DNA from: JBGSMF01 sp964651475
GTDB lineage: Bacteria > Chloroflexota > Anaerolineae > Fen-1058
Assembly: GCA_964651475.1 (NCBI GenBank)
Contig: CAZYXV010000006.1
Coordinates: forward strand, 1-64,000
Reading direction: 5' to 3'
DNA: 64,000 nt
In this document: one piece after another, positions 16,361 to 24,302 of the stretch
How the letters are laid out: each line of letters starts with the position of its first letter
Numbering within the stretch: position 1 is the stretch's first letter
Position numbers and translations under genes: made by a program
Notes under the pieces: model-generated
What the model was told of the DNA's origin: nothing
Seen by the model: the letters and a program-made list of their open reading frames with translations, nothing else
The model's database searches: none

Positions 16361-17515
16361 TCAGTTCGAGCGCCAGAGAATGCCGGCGCCGCCCGCCGCC
16401 TCGCACACGTAGACGTGGGGTGTCTTGCCGGCGCGGAGGGGGTAATCTCGCTCGATGGCGGCCGCGAGCGCGGGCACGGCTTCGTTGCGCGTCACGGCGA
16501 CCGCGCAGCCTCCAAACCCCGCGCCGGTGAGCCGCGCGCCAAAGCAGCCGGGCGCATCGCGCATGATTTTCACCATTGTGTCAAGCTCCAGGCAACTGAC
16601 CTCGTACAAGTCGCGCAGGCTGGCATGGCTTTGAATCATCAAGCGGCCAAACGTGTCCAGGTCGCCGTCTTCCAACGCTTGCACGCTTTGCAGCACGCGC
16701 GCGTTTTCGTATACCACGTGTTGGCAGCGCGCGGCAATCGCCGGCGGCAGTTCGTGCTTGCGTGCCTCAAAGGTCTCTACGCTCACGTCTCGCAGCGCTT
16801 TTACGCCGAACGCTTGCGCGCCGGCTTCGCATTGGCTGCGGCGCGTGTTGTATTCGCTCGACGAGAGGCCGCGATGGATGCCAGTGTGCGCCACGACGAT
16901 GCTGACACCTTCCGGCAGCGGCACGCGCCTGTAATCGAGCGAGCGGCAATCAACCAGCAGGGCGTGGCCGGCCTGGCCCAGCGACGCGATGAATTGATCC
17001 ATGATCCCGCATTGAACGCCTACAAAGGTGTTTTCGGCGCGTTGACTCAGTAGCGCCGCGCGCACCGGGTCAATCTCCAGACGGTTCAGAGCGCCAAACG
17101 CCGTCAATATCGCCAGTTCCATCGCCGCCGAGGACGACAGACCGGCGCCAGTGGGGACATCTCCCTCGATGGCTAACTCTGCGCCGCGCAAGCTGTGGCC
17201 TGCATCTTGCAAAACCTTTGCCACGCCCCGCGCGTAATCGCCCCACGCCATGCGTTCACTTGCCCGGTGAATGTCGTCGAGGTCGAATTGGTCGCGCGCG
17301 TCAAAGTTGAGTGAGTATAGATGGACGGCGCGATCTGCCCGCAGGCGCGCGGCCACGCGGATGTGGCGGTCAATCGCCATGGGCAACACAAAGCCCTCGT
17401 TGTAATCGGTGTGCTCGCCAATCAAGTTCACGCGCCCGGGCGCGTGGCTGATCAGTTGAGGAGGGGCGCCAAAGTGTTGGGTAAAGGTTTGCGTAAGCTG
17501 GTGCATGTATTCCAA
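16361..17515 (-). CDS. galK: Galactokinase
   Basis: A ~384-aa GHMP kinase that phosphorylates galactose at C1 in the Leloir pathway. The galactokinase signature 'PGRVNLIGEHTDYNEGFVLP' is near residue 26, the GHMP ATP loop is 'VPTGAGLSSSAAMELA', and the C-terminal motif is 'LTGAGFGGCAVAV'. I place the start at the TTG at 17513-17515 because GAGGGAG sits 8 bases upstream; ATG at 17506 and GTG at 17551 are alternatives. No galT or galE adjoins it, so it is a stand-alone gene. Confidence 0.95.
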   Translation of the reverse strand: MEYMHQLTQTFTQHFGAPPQLISHAPGRVNLIGEHTDYNEGFVLPMAIDRHIRVAARLRADRAVHLYSLNFDARDQFDLDDIHRASERMAWGDYARGVAKVLQDAGHSLRGAELAIEGDVPTGAGLSSSAAMELAILTAFGALNRLEIDPVRAALLSQRAENTFVGVQCGIMDQFIASLGQAGHALLVDCRSLDYRRVPLPEGVSIVVAHTGIHRGLSSSEYNTRRSQCEAGAQAFGVKALRDVSVETFEARKHELPPAIAARCQHVVYENARVLQSVQALEDGDLDTFGRLMIQSHASLRDLYEVSCLELDTMVKIMRDAPGCFGARLTGAGFGGCAVAVTRNEAVPALAAAIERDYPLRAGKTPHVYVCEAAGGAGILWRSN

Positions 17516-17582
17516 GATGTTTTCTCCCTCTAACGTAATACTATACTGCACGCGGTCATAAATTGCAATTTTTCACAATCCT

Positions 17583-17679
17583 GTCATTGCTTCGCCGCTC
17601 CGCCTGCGGCGAGCGGCGAAGCAATCTGTACGCTTGCAGATCAGAGATTGCTTCGGGTGCTTCGCACCCTCGCAATGAC
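17583..17679. repeat. Palindromic interspersed element bounded by GTCATTGC/GCAATGAC
   Basis: A 97-bp element beginning GTCATTGC and ending GCAATGAC. It contains two hairpins: ATTGCTTCGCCGCTC with GAGCGGCGAAGCAAT (17586-17625), and a smaller GGGTGC/GCACCC one (17656-17670). Elements of the form 'GTCATTGCGAGG...GCGAAGCAATCT' are widespread short palindromic repeats in bacterial genomes; that assignment is from memory of the sequence style. Confidence 0.75.
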
Positions 17680-17764
17680 AACAAAATTGCAGATTGTGCC
17701 CGCGCCCAGTATACGAGAGTACACGGATTTTGCGGTTTGGTCAAGTGGGGGCAAGAGCGCGGTT

Positions 17765-17793
17765 TTGTCTTTGAGCGGGTATTGATTTATAAT
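17765..17793 (+). promoter_or_regulatory. Promoter of the DUF4230-like gene
   Basis: TTGTCT at 17765-17770 and TATAAT at 17788-17793 with a 17-base spacer, 27 bases before the start codon. Confidence 0.65.
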
Positions 17794-17820
17794 CAGGGCA
17801 GCGCCACAAAGGATCATGCC

Positions 17821-18516
17821 ATGAAATATCGTCCGTTGTTTCTAATGTTCGTTTTGATTGCGGTGATAGGGCTTGTAGTGTGGGGGGTGAGCATGTTGCC
17901 AGCGGCTTTGCCCGCGCCTCGAGAGGAACCTGCCGTCACCCCCACGCCCACCTCGATTGTTCGCTCGGGGCCGCTGGTCATCAATGCCATCCGCACGCAC
18001 GCCAAGCTCGAAACGGTCATTATGAGCATTGTCAACGATCAGGATATTGTTCGCGTGAGCGGCATTGGCGGCCTGTGCACCGAGCGCATTGCGTACCTGG
18101 GATATTACGACGTTGTGGCCGGCGTGGATTTGGCGAAAATCACAGAAGGGGACATTGTGGTCGTGAATGATGGCCTGCTCGACCGGGCGGCGGTCACAGT
18201 GACCATCCCGCCGGCTGAAATCTTGAACGTCGTGTTGGATACGCAGCACAGCCGCATTGTGGCGCAAGATACGCCCAAGTGGATTCCCGGCTGCGAAACC
18301 CAGGTAGCGGATATGACGGTAGAGGCGCAGCAAATCATCCAGCAATACGCTGAACGCGCGGCAATCGAAAGGGGAATTTTAAAGCTGGCCCAAGAAAAGG
18401 CCGGCTTTGAGTTGCAGCGATTGTTGCTCGAAACGGGCTATTGGAATGTGGCGATTCGCTACGGCAACGGCGAAACCATGCCGGCTCCAGAACCGGCGTT
18501 GACACCCGTTCCGTAG
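17821..18516 (+). CDS. DUF4230-like membrane-anchored protein
   Basis: A 231-aa protein with an N-terminal membrane anchor (about residues 6-28), a Pro/Thr linker, and a beta-rich domain that reads like DUF4230: 'IRTHAKLETVIMSIV' near the start, 'GVDLAKIT', then 'VTIPPAEILNVVLDTQHSRI'. Late in the chain is a helical segment 'AERAAIERGILKLAQEKAG'. DUF4230 proteins are of unknown function. The start at 17821 has an AAGGA site seven bases upstream. Confidence 0.7.
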   Translation: MKYRPLFLMFVLIAVIGLVVWGVSMLPAALPAPREEPAVTPTPTSIVRSGPLVINAIRTHAKLETVIMSIVNDQDIVRVSGIGGLCTERIAYLGYYDVVAGVDLAKITEGDIVVVNDGLLDRAAVTVTIPPAEILNVVLDTQHSRIVAQDTPKWIPGCETQVADMTVEAQQIIQQYAERAAIERGILKLAQEKAGFELQRLLLETGYWNVAIRYGNGETMPAPEPALTPVP

Positions 18517-18536
18517 ATACGACGAGGAGGAAATAG

Positions 18537-19016
18537 ATGCCAGGCTCACGTGTAGAAGCATTGATGGCCAAGCTGGAAAAGGGCGGGCAAAAAACGCGCG
18601 AAACTTTGAGCGGGCTGGCGCCGGCCCAGTGGCAGTGTGTGGTGTACGCCGAGCCATACCCCTGGACCGTGCGCGACGTGTTGGCCCATTTTGTTGCATC
18701 GGAAGATCATTTGCGGCGCCTGGCGCAGGACGTGGCGTCGGGCGGGGCCGGCGCGCCCGAAGGACTGGACTATGATGCCGTCAATGCACAGGATCAAAAG
18801 CGCCTGGCGGGCCGCTCGCCGCACGAGTTGCTCGAGTCTTTGCCAACCGTTCGCCAGGCAACACTGGAGTGGATGCACACGTTGAGCGAGGATGACCTGG
18901 ACCGCGTTGGGCGGCATCCAGCCTTGGGGCAGGTTTCGTTAGAAACCATGCTCACCGCTATTTACGGCCACCAATTGCTGCACATGCGTGACGTGCAGCG
19001 CGCGTTGGGTTCGTGA
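18537..19016 (+). CDS. DinB-fold (DinB_2/maleylpyruvate-isomerase-like) protein
   Basis: A 159-aa four-helix-bundle protein. Metal-ligand positions of the DinB family are visible: His in 'DVLAHFVASEDH', and the C-terminal 'IYGHQLLHMRDVQ' pair of His. Family members bind a divalent metal, and some act as thiol-dependent transferases (bacillithiol or mycothiol), but the substrate cannot be told here. A strong GAGGAGG site precedes the ATG. It lies 20 bases after the DUF4230-like gene and 10 before the peptidase gene, so the three are probably one transcript. Confidence 0.8.
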   Translation: MPGSRVEALMAKLEKGGQKTRETLSGLAPAQWQCVVYAEPYPWTVRDVLAHFVASEDHLRRLAQDVASGGAGAPEGLDYDAVNAQDQKRLAGRSPHELLESLPTVRQATLEWMHTLSEDDLDRVGRHPALGQVSLETMLTAIYGHQLLHMRDVQRALGS

Positions 19017-19026
19017 TACGGTTTAT

Positions 19027-20532
19027 ATGAGAACATTGCTCTTGCGCCTCGCCGTCGCGGCCATTATGCTAAGCGCCTGTTCGGGGCAGCCGCCTGGCGA
19101 TTTGCCCCTGACAGTGGTGGCTTTGCAGGGGACGCCGCGCTCCCTGGCGGCCGGCGAGCCGGACGACTGGCAACCCACACCGGGCGTGTCGTTGCCCAGC
19201 CAGGCCGCCACTCGGGCCATTGCGCTGCCGAGCGCCACGCCCGGCCCGACGGTGGTGGTGCCCACCTCTGCGCCGCCCTTGCCCGTGCCGGTTTTGCCGG
19301 CTTTCACCTTTTCGGCGGATGATTTAGTTTGGCTCAATGGCCGGGTTGTCAGTGATGTATTGCAGGTGGATACGACTTCTTATGTCTTGATCGAGAACAC
19401 CGCGCCGCCGCTCAAGCTGATCCCCGACAGCGAGTTGGTATACGGCCCGGCCTATGCGGATTTTGACATCGTCGCTTTTACCGACCAGTACAATGGCTAT
19501 CTCAAGTCTTACCGCGAAAAAGTAGCCGAACAAGTGCTCACCGGCCCGCAGGTGGTGGACTATGTAGCGCGCGAATACAGCGTCGGCCCGCGCGTGCTGC
19601 TGGCGTTGTTGGAATATTCCGGCGGATGGGTCACGCAGCCCACGCCCGATTGGGTGGGGCTGAACTTTCCAATGGGCTATGTCAACCCAGAGTGGCGGGG
19701 ATTGTATGCGCAGTTGACGTGGACGGCCAATCACCTCAACGACGGTTATTATGGTTGGAAGCAACGCGGCCTCAGGATGGTGCGCTTTGCCAATAATACC
19801 CAGACGATGGTGTCTCGCGAGTTGAATGCGGGCACGGTCGCCGTGCAGACGGTTGTTGGGTTGACCATGTCCTACGACGTATGGAAGAATGCCGTGAGTG
19901 CGCAGGGGCTGCTGAAAACATACAAAAAGCTGTTTGGCGACCCGTTTGCGCATGACGTGGGACCGACCGTGCCGGAAGACGTGCGGCAGCCGGAACTGGC
20001 GTTGCCGTGGCCGTCTGACCAGACGTGGTATTATTCGGGCGGCCCGCACGGAGGCTGGGGCGGCGGAAGCGCCTGGGCCGCATTGGATTTTATTCCGCCT
20101 GATACGAGGCACGGCTGTTACGATTCGGATGCGTGGGTAGCGGCGTCGGCGGCTGGCGTGGTGGTCCGCAGCCAGCCTGGGATGATTGTCGTTGACCTGG
20201 ATGGAGATGGCCTGGAGCAAACCGGCTGGGTGTTGAACTATGCGCACATCGCCGGGCGCGATCGTGTGTACGCCGGGACGCGGCTGCGCGTAGGCGATTG
20301 GATCGGGCATCCTTCGTGCGAGGGGGGAGTGTCAACCGGCACGCACGTTCATCTGACGCGCCGCTATAATGGCGAATGGATACTGGCTGGCGCGGGCCGC
20401 TTGCCGATGGTGCTATCAGGCTGGGCGGCACACCAGGGCAACCGCGCTTACAATGGCACCCTGACCAAAGGGGAGGCCGTGCGCACCGCCGAGACGGAGC
20501 GCGACGACGCGACTAACGGCTTGGCGCATTGA
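19027..20532 (+). CDS. M23-family (LytM) peptidase lipoprotein
   Basis: A 501-aa exported lipoprotein (LSAC, Cys18) followed by a Pro/Thr linker. A middle region of ~200 residues starting 'YGPAYADFDIVAFTDQYNGYL' resembles a lytic-enzyme or LysM-associated helical region ('VARE.SVGPRVLLALLEY'). The C-terminal part is an LytM-type domain: 'HGGW...WAALDF' supplies the first His/Asp pair, 'GVVV....GMIVVDLDGDG' the core strands, and 'GTHVHLTRR' the HxH motif. It probably cleaves peptide cross-bridges of the wall. The in-frame start upstream lies within the DinB gene and lacks a signal peptide in phase. Confidence 0.87.
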   Translation: MRTLLLRLAVAAIMLSACSGQPPGDLPLTVVALQGTPRSLAAGEPDDWQPTPGVSLPSQAATRAIALPSATPGPTVVVPTSAPPLPVPVLPAFTFSADDLVWLNGRVVSDVLQVDTTSYVLIENTAPPLKLIPDSELVYGPAYADFDIVAFTDQYNGYLKSYREKVAEQVLTGPQVVDYVAREYSVGPRVLLALLEYSGGWVTQPTPDWVGLNFPMGYVNPEWRGLYAQLTWTANHLNDGYYGWKQRGLRMVRFANNTQTMVSRELNAGTVAVQTVVGLTMSYDVWKNAVSAQGLLKTYKKLFGDPFAHDVGPTVPEDVRQPELALPWPSDQTWYYSGGPHGGWGGGSAWAALDFIPPDTRHGCYDSDAWVAASAAGVVVRSQPGMIVVDLDGDGLEQTGWVLNYAHIAGRDRVYAGTRLRVGDWIGHPSCEGGVSTGTHVHLTRRYNGEWILAGAGRLPMVLSGWAAHQGNRAYNGTLTKGEAVRTAETERDDATNGLAH

Positions 20533-20562
20533 GGTGGGTGTGCGGCTGGGGCAGTGGCCTGC

Positions 20563-21324
20563 CTAATAGCGCCCGCTGTCATCTTGTGGTTCGGGAGCGT
20601 CTGCGTCTTCGGAATCGGGGCCGAGGCCGCGAAAATCCAGGCTTTGAATCAAATCTCGAAATGCGCTGGGCATCTCGGCCTGGCCGGGTTGGCGGCGGCG
20701 ACGATCTCGTCTGCGGCTGGGTGTGGTAGCTTCTCTCAATAACGTGATGAGCCGCCCTTGCCACCAGGCGCGCAGCGCCACCGTGCCATTATCCCCCAAT
20801 ATTCTTGTAATCTCTAGCAACCATTGGGCCGTGCTGGTGACCATGGCTTGAAACAGGGCGGGCAGTTCCTCGGCGTCGAGCGGCGCTTCGCCCAATGTCT
20901 CTTCGAGCGCATGTTGCGTTTCTGCCAATACTTCCGGGTCGAGGTTCGAAATATTGCTCAACATACTCAGCAGGTCTTGCACGTGATCCATTGGCTCGGT
21001 CAACCAGCACAACGGAATGCCCAACTCGATGGGTGCGTCTTCGAACGGCTGAAATGAATCGAGCACGTCGAGCAGCTCGTCTACGTTAACGCCAGCGTCG
21101 TACAGCACAAAGGCAATAGACATGCCATCTTCCAGGCTCATGGGCCTGGAATGAGTATAGCCGGTCCAATGGTCGTTGAGCATAATGTTTTCGCAAAAGG
21201 TTTCACCCCAGTGAGCCAGGTCCTGGTATGAGATGACGTCGAACGCGGCTTCACCATCCTGGAGAGCGTGGTCCTCGTCCCAAAACGCATACCAGGCTTC
21301 CCATCCATTTGGGGATTGGTCCAT
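20563..21324 (-). CDS. Hypothetical acidic protein
   Basis: A 253-aa protein I do not recognise. It is acidic and rich in Trp, Leu and Asp/Glu, with predicted helices throughout ('VNVDELLDVLDSFQPFED', 'LDPEVLAETQHALEETLG'), no signal peptide and no membrane segment. The last ~50 residues are a disordered Arg-rich stretch (TTPSRRRDRRRRQPGQ) followed by an acidic tail. A perfect AAAGGAGG site precedes the start, so the gene is real. It converges with the peptidase gene (30-base gap) and diverges from the JAMM gene. Confidence 0.75.
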   Translation of the reverse strand: MDQSPNGWEAWYAFWDEDHALQDGEAAFDVISYQDLAHWGETFCENIMLNDHWTGYTHSRPMSLEDGMSIAFVLYDAGVNVDELLDVLDSFQPFEDAPIELGIPLCWLTEPMDHVQDLLSMLSNISNLDPEVLAETQHALEETLGEAPLDAEELPALFQAMVTSTAQWLLEITRILGDNGTVALRAWWQGRLITLLREATTPSRRRDRRRRQPGQAEMPSAFRDLIQSLDFRGLGPDSEDADAPEPQDDSGRY

Positions 21325-21470
21325 TTATCTTGCCTCCTTTGAAACTGGCCTCGTGTAGAGGACCGGTAAGGCCAGTATATCACAAATTCCATAATCTGCT
21401 CAAAACATTGGAAGGTGTTATAATAGCTCACTGGATGAAATGGTTTGCGGATGACGCGGGTTGAGGCCAG

Positions 21471-21908
21471 ATGTCAAAAGGATCTGGGAGCAATATCAAC
21501 ATGCTGGAGCTTGAACCCGGCTTGATGGACCAGATGTTGGCCCGGGCGCGCGCTGATGCGCCGTTGGAGACGTGCGGCGTGTTGGGCGGCTTGGGGGAGC
21601 GCGCGTTGGCGGTTTATCCAATAGCCAATGCGTTGCGCAGCCCGGTGCGCTACCGCGCTGACCCTGAGGGATTGCTGGCGGCTTTTTTAGATATCGAGGC
21701 GCGCGGCTGGGAGCTGGTGGGCATTTATCATTCGCACCCGGCCGGACCGGACGCACCCTCGGCAACGGATATCGCTGAAGCTTTTTATCCCGATGCCGTC
21801 TACGTGATTATTTCACTGGCCTCGCTCAAACGCGGCCAACCGCCCTCGGTGCGCGCGTTTCGCATCGCAGCCGGACAGGTGAGCCAGGTGCTCCTTGTCT
21901 GTAAATGA
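21471..21908 (+). CDS. JAMM/MPN+ metalloprotease
   Basis: A 145-aa JAB-domain protein. The zinc-site set is complete: Glu in 'APLETCGVLGG', 'IYHSHPAGPDAPSATD' (HxHPx7SxxD), so catalysis is expected. In bacteria such enzymes release sulfur-carrier proteins from cysteine or other adducts, or cleave ubiquitin-like modifiers. The ThiF-like gene starts 9 bases downstream, the standard partner arrangement. A TATAAT box at 21419-21424 is a likely -10. ATG at 21501 is an alternative start. Confidence 0.9.
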   Translation: MSKGSGSNINMLELEPGLMDQMLARARADAPLETCGVLGGLGERALAVYPIANALRSPVRYRADPEGLLAAFLDIEARGWELVGIYHSHPAGPDAPSATDIAEAFYPDAVYVIISLASLKRGQPPSVRAFRIAAGQVSQVLLVCK

Positions 21909-21917
21909 GGAGGGGGG

Positions 21918-22670
21918 ATGGAACACTTGACCGATTACGAACGAACTCGCTACAGCCGGCAAATGCTGATGCCGGGGTGGGGAGAAGAAGGCCAGATCAA
22001 GCTTGGGCAATCGAGTGTATTCATAGCCGGCGCCGGAGGCTTGGGGAGTCCCGTCTCGATCTATCTGGCCGCCGCCGGTATGGGTGAGATAAGAATATGC
22101 GACGCAGATACCGTCGAGCTTTCTAACCTAAACCGGCAGATTCTTCACACCGAGGCCAGAATCGGTGAACCGAAAGCAACTTCGGCCGGCAAGACGCTTG
22201 GGGAACTGAATCCAAATATAAAAATCATACCCTGTTCCGACTACCTGGATGCAGATAGTGTGGAGCGCATTGTAGGCCGGCCCGATATTGTGGTAGACTG
22301 CCTGGATAACTTTGAGACCAGGTATCTGCTCAACGCCTATTGCATCAAGAATAGAATCCCCCTTGTCCACGGGGCGATTTCAGGAATGGCGGGACAGGTG
22401 GCGTTTCTATACCCGCCCGAGACGCCCTGTCTGAGATGCATCATTCCAGCCGCGCCGCCCCCCCAAGTTTTTCCTGTGGTTGGCGCAACGCCTGGCCTGA
22501 TTGGATGTATCCAGGCGATGGAAGTGCTCAAGTTTGTGACGGGTGTGGGCGCTAACCTGAAAGGCAAATTGGGCATTTTCGATGGAGAGGATATGACGTT
22601 TATTTTGGTAAACGTGGAACGCTCGCCGGCTTGCCCCGACTGTGGACATCTTGCCTGGCGGCAGAATTAG
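21918..22670 (+). CDS. ThiF/MoeB-family E1-like adenylyltransferase
   Basis: A 250-aa E1-like enzyme that adenylates the C-terminal glycine of a ubiquitin-like sulfur carrier. Seen are 'RYSRQMLMPGWGEEGQ', the nucleotide loop 'VFIAGAGGLGSP', 'DADTVELSNLNRQ', 'VDCLDNFETRYLLN', and two Zn knuckles, CLRC and CPDC. An AGGAGGGGGG site precedes the start. It forms a pair with the JAMM protease. No ThiS/MoaD-like small carrier gene is adjacent, so whether it serves molybdopterin, thiamine, cysteine synthesis or a modifier pathway is open. Confidence 0.92.
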   Translation: MEHLTDYERTRYSRQMLMPGWGEEGQIKLGQSSVFIAGAGGLGSPVSIYLAAAGMGEIRICDADTVELSNLNRQILHTEARIGEPKATSAGKTLGELNPNIKIIPCSDYLDADSVERIVGRPDIVVDCLDNFETRYLLNAYCIKNRIPLVHGAISGMAGQVAFLYPPETPCLRCIIPAAPPPQVFPVVGATPGLIGCIQAMEVLKFVTGVGANLKGKLGIFDGEDMTFILVNVERSPACPDCGHLAWRQN

Positions 22671-22781
22671 AATCGCCGATGACGAGGGCGGGAGAGAGGT
22701 TCAAGCCAGCCAGAGCGTAACTTGCAGTGTGGAACAGTGTTTTTATGGCAAAGTAATGATATATAGCGGGGAGAGTGTCAC

Positions 22782-23429
22782 ATGTCTGTAGGGATGGTTT
22801 TACTGGTCGCTGTGATAGCTTACCTGGTTGGCTCCATTCCAGTGGGATATTTTGTGGTGCGCTTGATCAGAGGCGCAGACATTCGAGAGATGGGGAGCGG
22901 AAGGACCGGCGGCACAAACGCCATGCGCGCAGGGGGACTGTTTGCCGGCTTTTTAACGGCAACGGGTGATACACTCAAAGGCTTTTTGGCTGTGATCATT
23001 GCCCGCGCGATTGCCGGGCAGACGGCGGCGGCGGATGTCGTCGCGGGCCTGATGGCGGTCGTAGGCCATAATTGGTCCATCTATATGGGCTTTAAAGGTG
23101 GGGCGGGCACCGCGCCAAATATTGGCGCATCTATTGCGTTCTGGCCGCTTTCAGGGGTTTACCTGGTTCCCATGATCCCCTTCGGCTTGTACGTCGTAGG
23201 CTATGCTTCAGTGACTTCGATGATTGTCGCGGCCATGGTGATCATCACGTTTGTGGTACGCGCGGCTCTGGGGGCGGATCCCGACTGGCGTTACGCCATT
23301 TACAGCGCCCTGGCGGCTTTGGCAGTGGTATGGGCGCTGCGCCCCAACATCAAGCGCCTGCGCGAAGGCACCGAGCGGAGGATCGGCCCGCGCGCCAAGG
23401 GGGCAGGGCAGTCGGATCAATCATCCTAA
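22782..23429 (+). CDS. plsY: Glycerol-3-phosphate acyltransferase PlsY-like
   Basis: A 215-aa integral membrane enzyme expected to transfer acyl groups from acyl-phosphate to glycerol-3-phosphate. The PlsY frame is clear: 'YLVGSIPVGY', 'MGSGRTGGTNAMRAGG', 'GDTLKGFLAV', 'VVGHNWSIYMGFKGGAGTAPN'. Compared with classical PlsY (GSGN.GATN; FKGGKG), the Asn and the Lys of these motifs are replaced, so this is a divergent subfamily. GGGGAG lies 9 bases before the ATG. Its last 9 bases overlap the convergent EamA gene. Confidence 0.85.
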   Translation: MSVGMVLLVAVIAYLVGSIPVGYFVVRLIRGADIREMGSGRTGGTNAMRAGGLFAGFLTATGDTLKGFLAVIIARAIAGQTAAADVVAGLMAVVGHNWSIYMGFKGGAGTAPNIGASIAFWPLSGVYLVPMIPFGLYVVGYASVTSMIVAAMVIITFVVRAALGADPDWRYAIYSALAALAVVWALRPNIKRLREGTERRIGPRAKGAGQSDQSS

Positions 23430-24302
23430 GGCCAGTCGGCTCACCGCGATCAGAATCAATCCTCCTCCCAGCAGTTGCGGTGGCTCTAGCCGTTCGCCCA
23501 GGAAGATGTAGGCCAGCACCGCGGCGATGAGCGGCTCGAGTGTGGCAATGACGCTGGCGCTAGAGACCGGCACGTAGCGCACGCCGGCCGCAAACGAGAT
23601 GCCCGCGCCCAGGGTCGGGCCAGCGACGAGGATCGCCAGCCACAGCCACGCGCCCGGCTGGCTCAACGCCGTCAGGCTGCCGGCTGTTTGAAACGGCAGC
23701 AAGAACAGCGCCCCCAGAAAATAGCCATAGCCCAATACCGTCCACATCGAATAATGGCGCACGCCGACTTTGATGAACACGCTGTAGAGCGCATACGTCA
23801 GCCCCGACCCAATCCCCGCCAGCAGCCCGGCGGCATTTAGAGACAGGGCGGAGAGATTATACACGCGGGCAATCAACGCGCAGCCGGCAATTGACAAAGC
23901 CACACAGGTGATTTTTACGGCGTCCAGTTTTTCACCCAGAAAGAGCGCCGAAAATATCGCGACCCACGCCGGGGCAGTGTACAGCAATATCACGGCTACC
24001 GTTGCGCCGGCCAAATCCACCGCCGTCACGTAAACGGCGAAAAAGGCGGCTACGCCCAGCAATCCAAAGCCCAAGAAAAAGGGTGCGCTGCGCCGCGTGA
24101 GGCGCAGGCTGGAGCGTTGCCGCAGCGCCAGAGCGATCAGAATCAAGCCGCCGCCCAAGCCGGCCCGCAGGCAGGAAATGGTCATCGAGGGTAAAGCGTA
24201 AGCGTTGAGGAGCTGCTTAAAGATGACGCCGAGCGTGGCCCACAACGCCGCGGCGAGTAAAACCAGCGCGTACCCTCGCGCGCGATTGTCAGAGAGCTTC
24301 AT
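23421..24302 (-). CDS. EamA/DMT-family transporter
   Basis: A 293-aa membrane protein with ten hydrophobic helices arranged as two EamA repeats ('LLAAALWATLGVIFKQLL' and 'GIGSGLTYALYSVFIK', the latter starting the second half). DMT proteins commonly export amino acids or metabolites. The ATG overlaps the stop of the upstream peptide-importer ATPase gene as ATGA, so it is translationally coupled to that operon. It may balance imported peptides by exporting excess amino acids (inference). Confidence 0.9.
   Translation of the reverse strand: MKLSDNRARGYALVLLAAALWATLGVIFKQLLNAYALPSMTISCLRAGLGGGLILIALALRQRSSLRLTRRSAPFFLGFGLLGVAAFFAVYVTAVDLAGATVAVILLYTAPAWVAIFSALFLGEKLDAVKITCVALSIAGCALIARVYNLSALSLNAAGLLAGIGSGLTYALYSVFIKVGVRHYSMWTVLGYGYFLGALFLLPFQTAGSLTALSQPGAWLWLAILVAGPTLGAGISFAAGVRYVPVSSASVIATLEPLIAAVLAYIFLGERLEPPQLLGGGLILIAVSRLALG

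Larger units (their letters stand above)
17516..17820. other. Intergenic region between galK and DUF4230 gene
   Basis: About 300 bases that hold the upstream part of galK, the palindromic element at 17583-17679 and the promoter at 17765-17793. No gene is seen; an ORF running through it in frame with the next gene is a translation of the palindrome. Confidence 0.6.

Noticed and set aside
17563..17820. N-terminal extension of the DUF4230-like ORF
   Set aside because: It is the in-frame translation of the palindromic element. The real start has a ribosome site and promoter and a membrane anchor.
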